A DNA stretch of 64,000 bases from UBA1206 sp050953105 (GTDB lineage: Bacteria > Bacillota > Clostridia > Oscillospirales > CAG-382). The notes under the pieces were generated by a model. That model saw nothing but the letters and a program-made list of their open reading frames with translations, made no database searches and was not told the DNA's origin. A program made the position numbers and the translations under genes. Every line of letters starts with the position of its first letter. Position 1 is the stretch's first letter. Location of the stretch: NCBI GenBank assembly GCA_050953105.1, contig JBMNMA010000001.1:434001-498000 (forward strand). The letters run 5' to 3'. Positions 24,971 to 33,674 of this stretch are shown piece by piece.

Positions 24971-26512
24971 TTATTTCTTTTCGTGGTAGGATTTTTCGGT
25001 GTTAACGTTCCAGATTTCGGCTTTTCCCTTTCCCTCCCGGACGGCGTCCACGGCAAACATGGCGGTTAACATGGAATGGTCCATATTGTTATAGCGGTGC
25101 TGGCCGTTGCGGCCTATACAGTAAAGGTTTTCAAAGGTGTTAAGGTATTCCTTAACTTTGTCAAACTGTTCATAGGTGCCGAAATAGGAGGGGTAGGCCT
25201 TCTTTATCTTTACCCTTACCGAATCTATAATGTCCTCTTTGTCCACAATGCCTATATGAACAAGCTCGTTTTTGGCAAGTTCTATAAAGTCCTTGTCGGA
25301 CATGTTCCACATTTCGTCCCCTTCGGTGCAGAAATACTCAAGGCCAATCCACACCGTGTTGTCGGGGTCAGCCACCATATAGGGGGACCAGTTGTTGAAA
25401 ATCTGCAACCTGCCCAGCTTTACATCCCGTTCCTGAATGTAAATCCAGCAGTCGGGGACTATGTTCCCAAGAGTTTTCATTTTGGTCTGGTTTTTAATTT
25501 TCAGCTTATTGCACAGCAGACCGACGGTTATAAAGTCCCTGTAGGGGAGATTGTGGGCGATTTCCTTAACGTCCTGCGGCACGGTTGCCATACCGTCAAC
25601 CAAATCCTTAACCGGCATTGAGGAGAAGAAATAGTCGCCGTAGAAGGTTTTATCCCCGGCTTTAACCGCCTTAACGGTGTCGTTTTCGGTTATAATTTCG
25701 GTAACGGGGCAGTTCATTATAATTTCGCCCCCCAGTTTTTTAACCTCTTCCGCCAGTTCCTCCCAAAGCTGGCCGGGGCCTTTTTTGGGATACATAAACT
25801 GTTCGATAAGGGAGGTTTCAACCTTTGAGGAGTTTTTCCGCCTGAAGGGCTTTGAAATAATATTCCACACCGCCTTGAACAACGATAACCCTTTAACCCG
25901 CTGGGCGCCCCATTCGGCGGATATGTTTTCGGGATTTACCCCCCACACCTTTTCGGTGTAGTCTTCAAAAAACATTTCGTAAAGGGGTTTTCCGAACCGG
26001 TTAATGTAAAAATTGCGCAGGTTGGTTTCTTTCTTTTTAAACACCGCCGACCACACATAGCCGAACCCCGCCTTTATGGTGCGGACAAAGCCCATGTTCT
26101 TAATGGTTTCGGCCGACAAGGTAATGGGGTAGGCAAAGAACTTTTTAAGGAAATAAATCCTTGACACCCTTGTGCGGACAAGCATAACCCTTTCTTCAGT
26201 CTCAGGATCGGGGCCGCCCTCGGCAAGGGGCTTTTCCCTTCCAAGCACTTTATCGTCGTAGGCAGGCTTGCCCTGGAGGGGCATAAGGTTCTTCCAGAAC
26301 TCATTTACCCGGTCGTCCTTGGAAAAGAAGCGATGTCCCCCTATATCCATACGGTTGCCTTTATATACCACCGTCTGGGAGATGCCGCCTATAACGTCGG
26401 TGGCCTCCAGCACTATAACCTTAATGTCGGTGGTTTTAAGCAGCTCGTAGGCTGCGGTAAGACCTGCCGGTCCTGCTCCTATAATTATTGCCGTTTTGTT
26501 TGTGTCCTTCAT
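24971..26512 (-). CDS. FAD-dependent oxidoreductase (amine oxidase/UGM-like)
   Basis: Soluble flavoprotein of unknown substrate, 513 residues. It starts with the dinucleotide motif IIIGAGPAGLTAAYELL and then VLEATDVIGGISQTV, with the family IGGHRFFSKDD segment (about residues 57-67). The C-terminal flavin motif reads LYCIGRNGQHRYNNMDHSM (about 467-485). The sequence resembles the NAD(P)/FAD-dependent oxidoreductases that sit with glycosyltransferases and are related to UDP-galactopyranose mutase and protoporphyrinogen oxidase. It is the third gene of a minus-strand operon behind two GT-C-like membrane proteins (nine bases to the previous gene), which favours a role on a sugar, for example a nucleotide-sugar or lipid-sugar mutase or oxidase. 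Confidence 0.72.
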   Translation of the reverse strand: MKDTNKTAIIIGAGPAGLTAAYELLKTTDIKVIVLEATDVIGGISQTVVYKGNRMDIGGHRFFSKDDRVNEFWKNLMPLQGKPAYDDKVLGREKPLAEGGPDPETEERVMLVRTRVSRIYFLKKFFAYPITLSAETIKNMGFVRTIKAGFGYVWSAVFKKKETNLRNFYINRFGKPLYEMFFEDYTEKVWGVNPENISAEWGAQRVKGLSLFKAVWNIISKPFRRKNSSKVETSLIEQFMYPKKGPGQLWEELAEEVKKLGGEIIMNCPVTEIITENDTVKAVKAGDKTFYGDYFFSSMPVKDLVDGMATVPQDVKEIAHNLPYRDFITVGLLCNKLKIKNQTKMKTLGNIVPDCWIYIQERDVKLGRLQIFNNWSPYMVADPDNTVWIGLEYFCTEGDEMWNMSDKDFIELAKNELVHIGIVDKEDIIDSVRVKIKKAYPSYFGTYEQFDKVKEYLNTFENLYCIGRNGQHRYNNMDHSMLTAMFAVDAVREGKGKAEIWNVNTEKSYHEKK

Positions 26513-26521
26513 TTTAAACCT

Positions 26522-28564
26522 CTATTTGAATAATTTTGCGAAAAACTCATAAAGTCCGGGTGCCATCTTATATATGTTATCCGCCTCGTTGGCAAAGATA
26601 AGCGCCGATGCCACAAGGAAGGATATTATAAACATAACAACCGCCGTTTTGTAGGCAAGGTTTGCCAAAGGACTGCCCTCCTCGCCCCTTGTGGGCAGTT
26701 CAAGGAAAACCAACGCCCCCACCAGACTAAGCGGGAACATAATGTCCCCCATATACCTTATATGGCTGCCGGCAAGGCAGAAGTCGGCAAAGGCAACAAA
26801 GACGCCCATAATAATAGCGATAAGATATGTAAACCGTTTTACCCTATCTCCCTTTGACACCGAAATGCTGCCCAACCCACCCCAGGCTAACGGGAAGTTG
26901 ATAACACCTGCTGTGCCGAAAATATAAACATAATTGCGGTAAACGCCTAAATTTACCGACGCAATGTCTAAAAAGGGGAAATTCGGTGTAAAGGCAACCG
27001 GCTGGAGGAAGTAATGATACATTGCCGGGAAAAATTTATAAAGCTGAAGCTTGAAATACCCCATATCCGCAAAGGTAAGCTGATAGGTGGCGCCGAAATC
27101 AAAGGGCGAAGAAAACCTTGCGGCGTTAAACCACATAATCGCCCCTGCCCCAAGTGCAACAGGGGTGGCAATAAAGGCAAAATCAATTAGCTTTGAAGAA
27201 ACTCTCCGTCCCCGCTTAAAGAAGAACTTAATGTAAAGGGGAACAAGCATAACAGCGTAAAGGAGTATATTAGGCCTTGAGGCCACCGTCAGCACGGCGG
27301 AAACGCCTGCAAGGGCAAGAAAAACCCTCCGGTGGACAGGACTTTGTGCCAGAGCCGCTTCAAAGGAAAAATACAAAAACAGCGCAAAGAAGGTTATGCC
27401 CGAAATTATGGCTATATAATACATAGCCGGGTGGACATTCAGCACATATATCAAAGACGAGGCGCAAAGGGAAGGTATGGCAAGGAGTAAAGTCAATAAA
27501 TAGGGCTTTATTTTAAAATACTCCAGGGCTTTCAGTAAAGCTAAAACTATTGCAAAGGTGGCCGCAATGGTAAAAAACAGGCTTGCGGTGCCGTCCTTTG
27601 GCATATAGCCGGTTGTGTAATAGGTGGGAAGATAAAACAGCACCACCGGCGCCACGCCGAAATAGGAGTAAATTTTTCCTTTATAGTAAGCTCTGTCCCA
27701 TAAATAGGAGGTGCCGCCTAAAAGATCCCGTCTTAAAAAGTAGTCGTAGGGGTTTTCAAGGTTGGCGTAGGCTTCCTCGTCAAAGGGAATATCAAGGTTA
27801 AGCTGCCCTTTTATAAAGGCGTCGGCCTGCTGCTGGTAGCAGGTATAGCCATTAATGTCCCCGGTAAAGGGATATTCGTCAAAGCCCATGTCCTTGACGC
27901 AGCCGATAAACGCCGAAACAAGGCATAACGATGCCACAATCCATACAAAGGCCACATGGCCTTGTTTTTGCTTGTCATAAACGATTTTATACCATTTCCG
28001 GTAGACAATCAGCCAGACAAGGCAGGTTAATATACAGCACAGCACAAACCTGAAAATATTAAAGGAAAACACTCCTGTGCTGTTTATTGTTATGCTTTTT
28101 ATAGACAGATTGCTGGAATTGGAGTTAAATTCAATGGTTATCTCTTTCGCCTTGCCTAAAGAGTCAATGGGGATAATATTAACCCCGTCTTCGTCAGGCC
28201 GGATGTTATGCTTGCCCGTCGTCCGGTTGACAGCCGAGGAGTTCTGGTCCTTTATATAGGTGGTTATGTCTAAATATGAATATACCCCGTAGCATTCAAT
28301 GCCGAGATTTACAACCTCCTCATCGTCAATTTGGATTATAATGCTGCCAGAATTTTTTATGTATAGCTCGTTCCCCTGAAGGGCAATATTTGAGGAGGTG
28401 TCAACTTCGGTCAAATCAATGGTATAGGTGTTATATCCTCCCGCCTTTACGGCAATAAACGCCCGGTTGGAAATGCAAATTTCCAACACAAACAGTAAAG
28501 CAAAGGCAAGGATAAAAAAGATGGTACTTTTTTTGTCAAAAAATTTCTTTTTGGTGTTTTCCAT
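26522..28564 (-). CDS. Large multi-TM protein, GT-C glycosyltransferase-like
   Basis: A 680-residue membrane protein with about 12 hydrophobic segments. One N-terminal TM is followed by an extracytoplasmic beta-rich domain (about residues 40-165, YTIDLTEVDTSSNIALQ onward), then a TM-rich body. In the body a loop after the second TM carries acidic residues (DMGFDEYPFTGDINGY, DRAYYKGKIYSYFG), where GT-C enzymes keep their catalytic Asp. Together with the adjacent GT39-like gene this suggests a lipid-sugar-dependent glycosyltransferase. I cannot name the family. It starts 27 bases after the stop of the previous gene and ends nine bases before the FAD protein gene. Confidence 0.62.
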   Translation of the reverse strand: MENTKKKFFDKKSTIFFILAFALLFVLEICISNRAFIAVKAGGYNTYTIDLTEVDTSSNIALQGNELYIKNSGSIIIQIDDEEVVNLGIECYGVYSYLDITTYIKDQNSSAVNRTTGKHNIRPDEDGVNIIPIDSLGKAKEITIEFNSNSSNLSIKSITINSTGVFSFNIFRFVLCCILTCLVWLIVYRKWYKIVYDKQKQGHVAFVWIVASLCLVSAFIGCVKDMGFDEYPFTGDINGYTCYQQQADAFIKGQLNLDIPFDEEAYANLENPYDYFLRRDLLGGTSYLWDRAYYKGKIYSYFGVAPVVLFYLPTYYTTGYMPKDGTASLFFTIAATFAIVLALLKALEYFKIKPYLLTLLLAIPSLCASSLIYVLNVHPAMYYIAIISGITFFALFLYFSFEAALAQSPVHRRVFLALAGVSAVLTVASRPNILLYAVMLVPLYIKFFFKRGRRVSSKLIDFAFIATPVALGAGAIMWFNAARFSSPFDFGATYQLTFADMGYFKLQLYKFFPAMYHYFLQPVAFTPNFPFLDIASVNLGVYRNYVYIFGTAGVINFPLAWGGLGSISVSKGDRVKRFTYLIAIIMGVFVAFADFCLAGSHIRYMGDIMFPLSLVGALVFLELPTRGEEGSPLANLAYKTAVVMFIISFLVASALIFANEADNIYKMAPGLYEFFAKLFK

Positions 28565-28591
28565 TTAATTTGCTGTCCTTTTATGCAAACC

Positions 28592-30115
28592 TCAGTTTGC
28601 GGCATAGTTGGATATAAAGTATAGCAGCGACGACACAACGCAAAAGGCCACCGATGCCGCCACCATACCCTTCTTTATATACGCAACAGCCCTGCTTTTA
28701 GTTTCACGGGAAATAAACATTCCCAAAAAAGCCGCCCCGATAACCACCGTGGGAACAATATAACGGAAATCCATGGTGCAGTCGTGGGCATGGGTAAAGC
28801 AAAAATTAACATAGGTTATCATTATGGTTAAATAAAAAACGTAAAGGGTAGCCTTTATTGCCTTAGGAACACCCTCATACTTTTTGAAAAGGGCGTAAAT
28901 CATGGCAAAAAGGACTAAGGCCACGATGAGTATGTTTAATACAAACAATGCGTATGCCAGTATTTCGGTTATCCAAAGGCCTTCCCCCATATGCCATTCC
29001 CCGAAAACCGAGGTTTTAAGTATTGCTCCGGGAATGTTGTATTCGTGAAAGGCGTTGCCGAATTTTTCTCCCCGGGCAAAGTAGATTCCTTCCGATATCG
29101 AGGGGAAAATATCGAAAAACCTTTGAAAAACTGTTCTGAATCCCACATACTGGTCGTGGTTTTTGCCAAGCTGCATTACATAGCCGAAGGGAGCGTCGAA
29201 TTTTTCATGCAGACGCACCGACCACCACAGTCCAGCAGGAATACAGATTGTTCCGAAAACCGCAAACTGACCGATAAGCTTTAATTTTCTATCGGAAAGC
29301 GCTAACATTATTAAAAACACCATTGCCGTAGCCGGAGCAGCATAGGCCGCCGACAGCTTGGACATCATGCCAAAGCCTATTCCGTAAGCTATCATGACTA
29401 TATTAAACAGCGTGGGCTTTTTCCACCACCTTATAAGGAAGAGGAGGGCGAAAAGGGTTAAGGTTACCGCAAGACAGTCGTTGTTGTAGCTTGCGGACAA
29501 AATAATAAAGGTGGGGTGGAAAGCCACAAGGGCATAGCTTATAGTAGCGGCGGTTTTGTTAAAGTTTAGCTCTTTAAATATCTTATAGGCGATAAGACCG
29601 GCTGAGGCCGAATAAAACAACGTTAAGGTGGTAACATAATGGATTGCGGTGTCAAAGGCCACACCGAGAGTGGTTAAGGCTTTAAGCCATAAAGCCTCAA
29701 ATATATAATGAAGGGGCGGGTGGTAATACTGGCCGGAAAGAGAGTCGGGAAAGGCTTTATTGGTAAAAAGCCGGGTTATATAGCCCGAATGGGAATAGCT
29801 TTCCGGGCGGAAAGCGCCGACGTCGTGCTGCCTGTCCCAAAGTCCGGTGTATATTACATAGGCAAGTTTTATCAAAAAGGAAAAGGCGGTTATTAAGAAC
29901 ACAATCCGTCCTTCGGTAAGACCGCCTTTAAACTTCCAAAAAATTCCGAGGGCAATTAAAAAAACAAAAAATACAAAAAAAGACGCAATAAAAAAGGGGG
30001 TATAACCGTCAGCCTTATAGTCAAAAACCAAAGCCGACAGCAAACAAGCACCGAACAGCAGCAAAAACGGGTGTTTTGCGATACGATTGTAAACACATTT
30101 GAAAGTAGATTCCAT
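28592..30115 (-). CDS. GT-C glycosyltransferase, ArnT/PMT (GT39)-like
   Basis: Integral membrane glycosyltransferase using a polyprenyl-phosphate sugar donor, 507 residues with 11 to 13 TM segments. The first large outer loop has WDRQHDVGAFRPESYSHSGY (about residues 92-111) and SGQYYHPPLHYIFEALWL (about 126-143), matching the acidic first loop and the YYHPPL-type motif of ArnT/PMT relatives. AFHPTFIILSASYNNDCLAV (about 196-215) follows, another recurrent feature. First gene of a three-gene operon with its own promoter, divergent from the AlgX-like lipoprotein gene. The acceptor may be a cell-wall or capsule glycan, or a protein; the sequence does not tell. Confidence 0.75.
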   Translation of the reverse strand: MESTFKCVYNRIAKHPFLLLFGACLLSALVFDYKADGYTPFFIASFFVFFVFLIALGIFWKFKGGLTEGRIVFLITAFSFLIKLAYVIYTGLWDRQHDVGAFRPESYSHSGYITRLFTNKAFPDSLSGQYYHPPLHYIFEALWLKALTTLGVAFDTAIHYVTTLTLFYSASAGLIAYKIFKELNFNKTAATISYALVAFHPTFIILSASYNNDCLAVTLTLFALLFLIRWWKKPTLFNIVMIAYGIGFGMMSKLSAAYAAPATAMVFLIMLALSDRKLKLIGQFAVFGTICIPAGLWWSVRLHEKFDAPFGYVMQLGKNHDQYVGFRTVFQRFFDIFPSISEGIYFARGEKFGNAFHEYNIPGAILKTSVFGEWHMGEGLWITEILAYALFVLNILIVALVLFAMIYALFKKYEGVPKAIKATLYVFYLTIMITYVNFCFTHAHDCTMDFRYIVPTVVIGAAFLGMFISRETKSRAVAYIKKGMVAASVAFCVVSSLLYFISNYAAN

Positions 30116-30136
30116 AATGTTCCCCCTTACGGGAGT

Positions 30137-30165
30137 ATTGTAGCATAAGAAACCACCACTGTCAA
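30137..30165 (-). promoter_or_regulatory. Promoter of the surface-glycan operon
   Basis: On the complement TTGACA (30160-30165) and TACAAT (30137-30142), 17 bases apart, close to the start of the GT39-like gene. Confidence 0.8.
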
Positions 30166-30192
30166 CAACAGGGGTGATTTTACAATAAGCGG

Positions 30193-30221
30193 TTGAAATG
30201 AAAGGATATTTATGCTATAAT
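30193..30221 (+). promoter_or_regulatory. Promoter of AlgX-like lipoprotein gene
   Basis: TTGAAA (30193-30198) and TATAAT (30216-30221), 17 bases apart. It is divergent from the promoter at 30137-30165, with 27 bases between the two -35 boxes. Confidence 0.8.
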
Positions 30222-30250
30222 TTTTTATATTTTTCGAAAGGTTTATGTGT

Positions 30251-31567
30251 ATGAGGAAAATTTCGTTTGTTCTTGTAGTCCTAATGGCCTTTTCACTTTT
30301 TGCCTGCGCCGGCAGTAACGGCGACAATTCCTTACCCGATGAATCCCTGACACCGTCGGATGTCCAATCCAGCGAAACATCCTATGACGAGGGCAAAATC
30401 GCCGACCTTATTGCTAAATATTCCCATCTTGGATCAGCCACCGAGAAATGTGTTGTTCTTGAAAGCAAAACGGTTGCCGACGGCAGAGCGATAATTTCCG
30501 GCTACTGCGAAGAAGGCAGCGATATATATCTTGCCGAAGGCGGAAACGTAACCCAGGTGATAAAAAGCCACAAGGGAACATACATAATCGAAATTAATTT
30601 CGCAAAGGGCGAAAAGCGCAAAGAGCTTGAAATTTACGCAAAAACCGAGGGCAAAGGAGTATCTGAGCCGGTTTCGGCCACTCTTAGGTATTCTGCGTCG
30701 GCAGAGGGCGAATTTCAGCATTATGTACGGGTGGGAAAGGAAGGCTGGCTGTTTTTCACCAACACCGAACCCCAGTATACAAACAACGAGCATCTTGCCG
30801 AAAACCGTAAAAACCGCATAACAAGCCGTATACGCGACCGGGTGTCCACTTTGGCCGAAATCGGCACGAAAATTATATATGTCTTTATCCCAAACCCCAA
30901 TGAGGTTTATTCCGAATATATGCCTGATGAAGTTGAAAAAGGCAGCGTTATTTTGCGTGAAGAAGTGGCAAAGGCCCTTTCCGACGCCGGCGCAACAGTT
31001 ATTGACATGGGTGAAACATTAAAAGGCCTAAAAGGCGGGGAATTTGAAGTTTATCACCGCACCGATTCCCACTGGACCGAATACGCCGCCTACTTTGCCT
31101 ATAAAGCATTATGCGACAAGTTTGTTTCCGACGGATTTACGGGAGCAGCGCCAAGGGATATTTCTGAATTTAACTTTACAAACGAATTCCGGGCCGCCGG
31201 TGACCTTTATTTCGACCTGGGCCTTGACGAATACGAATTTAAGGTTTATTCCACCTTTTCTGATATTTCCTTTGACGCTCCGGTTAACCTGCCCAAATAT
31301 GCAGCAAATGACCGCAGCCGGATAAACGACGACTGTATGAAGGAAATGACGTTTCATAATGCGAATGGCAGCAACAAACCGTCATTTATTATGATGCGGG
31401 ACAGCTATTCCATAATGCTTTTTGACTGGCTTGCCGAAAGAGCAAGTGATTCCTACTTCAAAAAGCTGTGGGATTTTGATTTTGATATAAACGAAATAAC
31501 CACCCTTGGTGTGGATTATATCATTTACTTCGTTACCGACCTTAATCTGAACAACGTGTTAAAATAG
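30251..31567 (+). CDS. AlgX/AlgJ-like SGNH lipoprotein (DHHW-type)
   Basis: Predicted extracellular O-acyltransferase or esterase anchored as a lipoprotein. The signal peptide MRKISFVLVVLMAFSLFAC gives lipidated Cys19. After a short linker and a small beta domain, the SGNH-like core runs from about residue 155: VRVGKEGWLFFTN, then RTDSHWTEYAAYFAYKAL (the Asp-x-His-Trp motif of AlgX/AlgJ, about residue 275) and FIMMRDSYSIMLFDWLAE (the Arg-Asp-Ser block, about residue 380). These residues match the catalytic Asp-His and Ser of alginate acetylation proteins. I prefer ATG 30251 for spacing to AAAGG; 30245 is possible. It is divergent from a glycosyltransferase operon and probably modifies the same surface polymer. 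Confidence 0.78.
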   Translation: MRKISFVLVVLMAFSLFACAGSNGDNSLPDESLTPSDVQSSETSYDEGKIADLIAKYSHLGSATEKCVVLESKTVADGRAIISGYCEEGSDIYLAEGGNVTQVIKSHKGTYIIEINFAKGEKRKELEIYAKTEGKGVSEPVSATLRYSASAEGEFQHYVRVGKEGWLFFTNTEPQYTNNEHLAENRKNRITSRIRDRVSTLAEIGTKIIYVFIPNPNEVYSEYMPDEVEKGSVILREEVAKALSDAGATVIDMGETLKGLKGGEFEVYHRTDSHWTEYAAYFAYKALCDKFVSDGFTGAAPRDISEFNFTNEFRAAGDLYFDLGLDEYEFKVYSTFSDISFDAPVNLPKYAANDRSRINDDCMKEMTFHNANGSNKPSFIMMRDSYSIMLFDWLAERASDSYFKKLWDFDFDINEITTLGVDYIIYFVTDLNLNNVLK

Positions 31568-31597
31568 CAATAATTGTCATTTGTCTTCAAACATAAG

Positions 31598-31624
31598 AAA
31601 AAGCCCGCAAATGCGGGCTTTTTT
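31598..31624. terminator. Bidirectional terminator
   Basis: AAAAAGCCCGC and GCGGGCTTTTTT pair around AAAT, between the converging AlgX-like and tpiA genes. Confidence 0.92.
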
Positions 31625-31633
31625 CAATTTCTT

Positions 31634-32410
31634 TTATATGCAGGCTGCGTGGATAATGGCTGCAAAGTCGGGGGCTTTTAACGACGCTCCGCCTATAAGG
31701 CCGCCGTCAACGTTAACCTTTGACAACAGTTCTTCGGCGTTCTTTGCGTTCATGCTGCCGCCGTACTGAATGGTGGTTGCATTTGCAACATTGCTGTCGT
31801 AAAGGCTTGCCAGCACGTCTCTTATAAGGCCGCAAACCTCGTCTGCCTGGTCGGAGGTGGCGGTTTTGCCGGTGCCTATTGCCCATACCGGCTCATAAGC
31901 AATGATTATATTCTTCATCTGTTCGGCGGTTATGCCAAGCAGGTCAATTTTAACCTGTCTTGCTACCACTTCTGCGGTAACGCCCTGTTCTCTTTCCTCA
32001 AGGAGTTCGCCTACGCAAAGAATGACCTTAAGGCCTTCCTCAAGGGCGGCTTTAACCCGTGCGTTAACAGTCTTATCGGTTTCACCGAAATACTGCCGTC
32101 TTTCGGAATGTCCGATAATAACATATTCCACACCGGCGGCTTTAAGCATCTGGGCGGAAATTTCACCGGTGAATGCTCCGGATTTTTCCCAGTGAACGTT
32201 CTGGGCGCCTATTTTAATAACCGAATTTTTGGCCGCCTCAACCGCAGCATAGAGGTCTACAAAGGGAACGCAGGCAACGATTTCGCAAAGGGAGGTGTCC
32301 TTGCCTTCGATTTCAGCCTTTATGGCGTTTATAAGCTCTACTGCCTCGGCAGGAGTTTTATTCATCTTCCAGTTGCCGGCAATAACCGTTCTTCTGTTTT
32401 GTCTGTCCAT
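31634..32410 (-). CDS. tpiA: Triosephosphate isomerase
   Basis: Interconverts dihydroxyacetone phosphate and glyceraldehyde 3-phosphate. The 258-residue TIM barrel has GNWKMNKT (catalytic Lys, about residue 15), VIIGHSERRQYFGE (catalytic His, about residue 100), AYEPVWAIGTGKTA (catalytic Glu, about residue 170, and flexible loop) and the phosphate-binding IQYGGSMNAKN near the end. It follows pgk after 16 bases in a two-gene glycolytic operon; gap, gpm and eno are not in the window. mgsA, which uses the same substrate, is 30 kb away. Confidence 0.97.
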   Translation of the reverse strand: MDRQNRRTVIAGNWKMNKTPAEAVELINAIKAEIEGKDTSLCEIVACVPFVDLYAAVEAAKNSVIKIGAQNVHWEKSGAFTGEISAQMLKAAGVEYVIIGHSERRQYFGETDKTVNARVKAALEEGLKVILCVGELLEEREQGVTAEVVARQVKIDLLGITAEQMKNIIIAYEPVWAIGTGKTATSDQADEVCGLIRDVLASLYDSNVANATTIQYGGSMNAKNAEELLSKVNVDGGLIGGASLKAPDFAAIIHAACI

Positions 32411-32426
32411 TTTATTTGCCTTTCTC

Positions 32427-33626
32427 TTATTTGTTGTTCAGGCAGGCAATTCCGGGAAGTTCAAGGCCTTCAAGGAATTCAAGGGATGCGCCGCCGCCTG
32501 TGGATATATGGGTAATCTTGTCGGCAAAGCCAAGCTGTTCAACCGCAGCCGCAGAGTCGCCGCCGCCTACGATGGTGATGGCTTCAGATTCAGCAAGGGC
32601 TTTGGCAACAGCTATTGTGCCTTTTGCAAGGACGGGATTTTCAAACACGCCCATAGGTCCGTTCCAAACCACGGTTTTTGCGCCTTTAATGGCATCGGCA
32701 AAAATCTGTCTTGTCTTTTCGCCTATATCAAGGCCCATTTTGCCTGCGGGAATCTGGTCAGCCGCAACGGTGGTTACCGAAATTTCGGCATCAATGGGTT
32801 CGGGGAAGGCGGAGCTTACCACTGTGTCTACGGGGAGAAGGAGGTTTACGCCCTTTTCCTTGGCAAGGGCAAGCATGTTCTTGCAGTATTCCACCTTTTC
32901 GGAGTCAAACAGTGATAAACCAATGTTATTGCCCTGAGCCGCGAGGAAGGTATAAGCCATACCACCGCCGATAATAAGTGTGTCAACTTTATTCAACAGG
33001 TTGTCGATAACTTTAAGCTTATCCGCAACCTTTGCGCCGCCGAGAATGGCAACAAAAGGTCTGTCGGGATCTTCAAGGGCTTTGCCCATAATGTCGATTT
33101 CTTTTTGAATAAGGAAACCGCATACTGCAGGGAGATAGTCGGCGACGCCGGCGGTGGAGGCATGAGCTCTGTGGGCGGTGCCGAAAGCGTCGTTTACGTA
33201 AATTTCAGCAAGGGAGGCAAGTTTTTTTGCAAATTCGGGGTTATTCTTTTCTTCTTCTGCATGGAAACGCACGTTTTCAAGGAGAAGTATCTCGCCGGCC
33301 TTAAGGGAGGCAGCCAGAGCCTGGGCATCTTCGCCCACAACGTCCTTGGCAAGGTGAACGGGAACGTCTTTAAGATACTCCGAAAGCTTTGTTGCTACGG
33401 GAGCAAGGGAGTATTTCATGTTGAATTCGCCCTTGGGACGGCCCAGATGGGAACAAAGAATAACCTTTGCGCCGTGTTCGAGAAGATATTTAATGGTGGG
33501 GAGAGCACCCACTATCCGGTTGTCGTCGGTAACGACGCCGTCCTTTATGGGCACGTTGAAATCGCACCGGACAAGAACTTTTTTCCCGCTGACATCGATA
33601 TCGGTCAGGGACTTTTTGTTTAGCAT
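32427..33626 (-). CDS. pgk: Phosphoglycerate kinase
   Basis: Transfers phosphate from 1,3-bisphosphoglycerate to ADP. The 399-residue protein has the N-terminal VLVRCDFNVPIKDG, LCSHLGRPKGE, LLENVRFHAEEEKN (about residue 115), and the C-terminal nucleotide-binding GPMGVFENP and ITIVGGGDSAAAVEQLG. Full length for the family, ending with the usual STGGGASLEFLEG(L/K) block. A 48-base gap separates it from the solute-binding protein gene upstream; I could not find a convincing promoter there, though TATTATAAAT may be a -10 region. Confidence 0.97.
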   Translation of the reverse strand: MLNKKSLTDIDVSGKKVLVRCDFNVPIKDGVVTDDNRIVGALPTIKYLLEHGAKVILCSHLGRPKGEFNMKYSLAPVATKLSEYLKDVPVHLAKDVVGEDAQALAASLKAGEILLLENVRFHAEEEKNNPEFAKKLASLAEIYVNDAFGTAHRAHASTAGVADYLPAVCGFLIQKEIDIMGKALEDPDRPFVAILGGAKVADKLKVIDNLLNKVDTLIIGGGMAYTFLAAQGNNIGLSLFDSEKVEYCKNMLALAKEKGVNLLLPVDTVVSSAFPEPIDAEISVTTVAADQIPAGKMGLDIGEKTRQIFADAIKGAKTVVWNGPMGVFENPVLAKGTIAVAKALAESEAITIVGGGDSAAAVEQLGFADKITHISTGGGASLEFLEGLELPGIACLNNK

Positions 33627-33674
33627 AATAACACCTCTGAAAATAAATTTATAATATAATTTAAAAAGCTTGAT

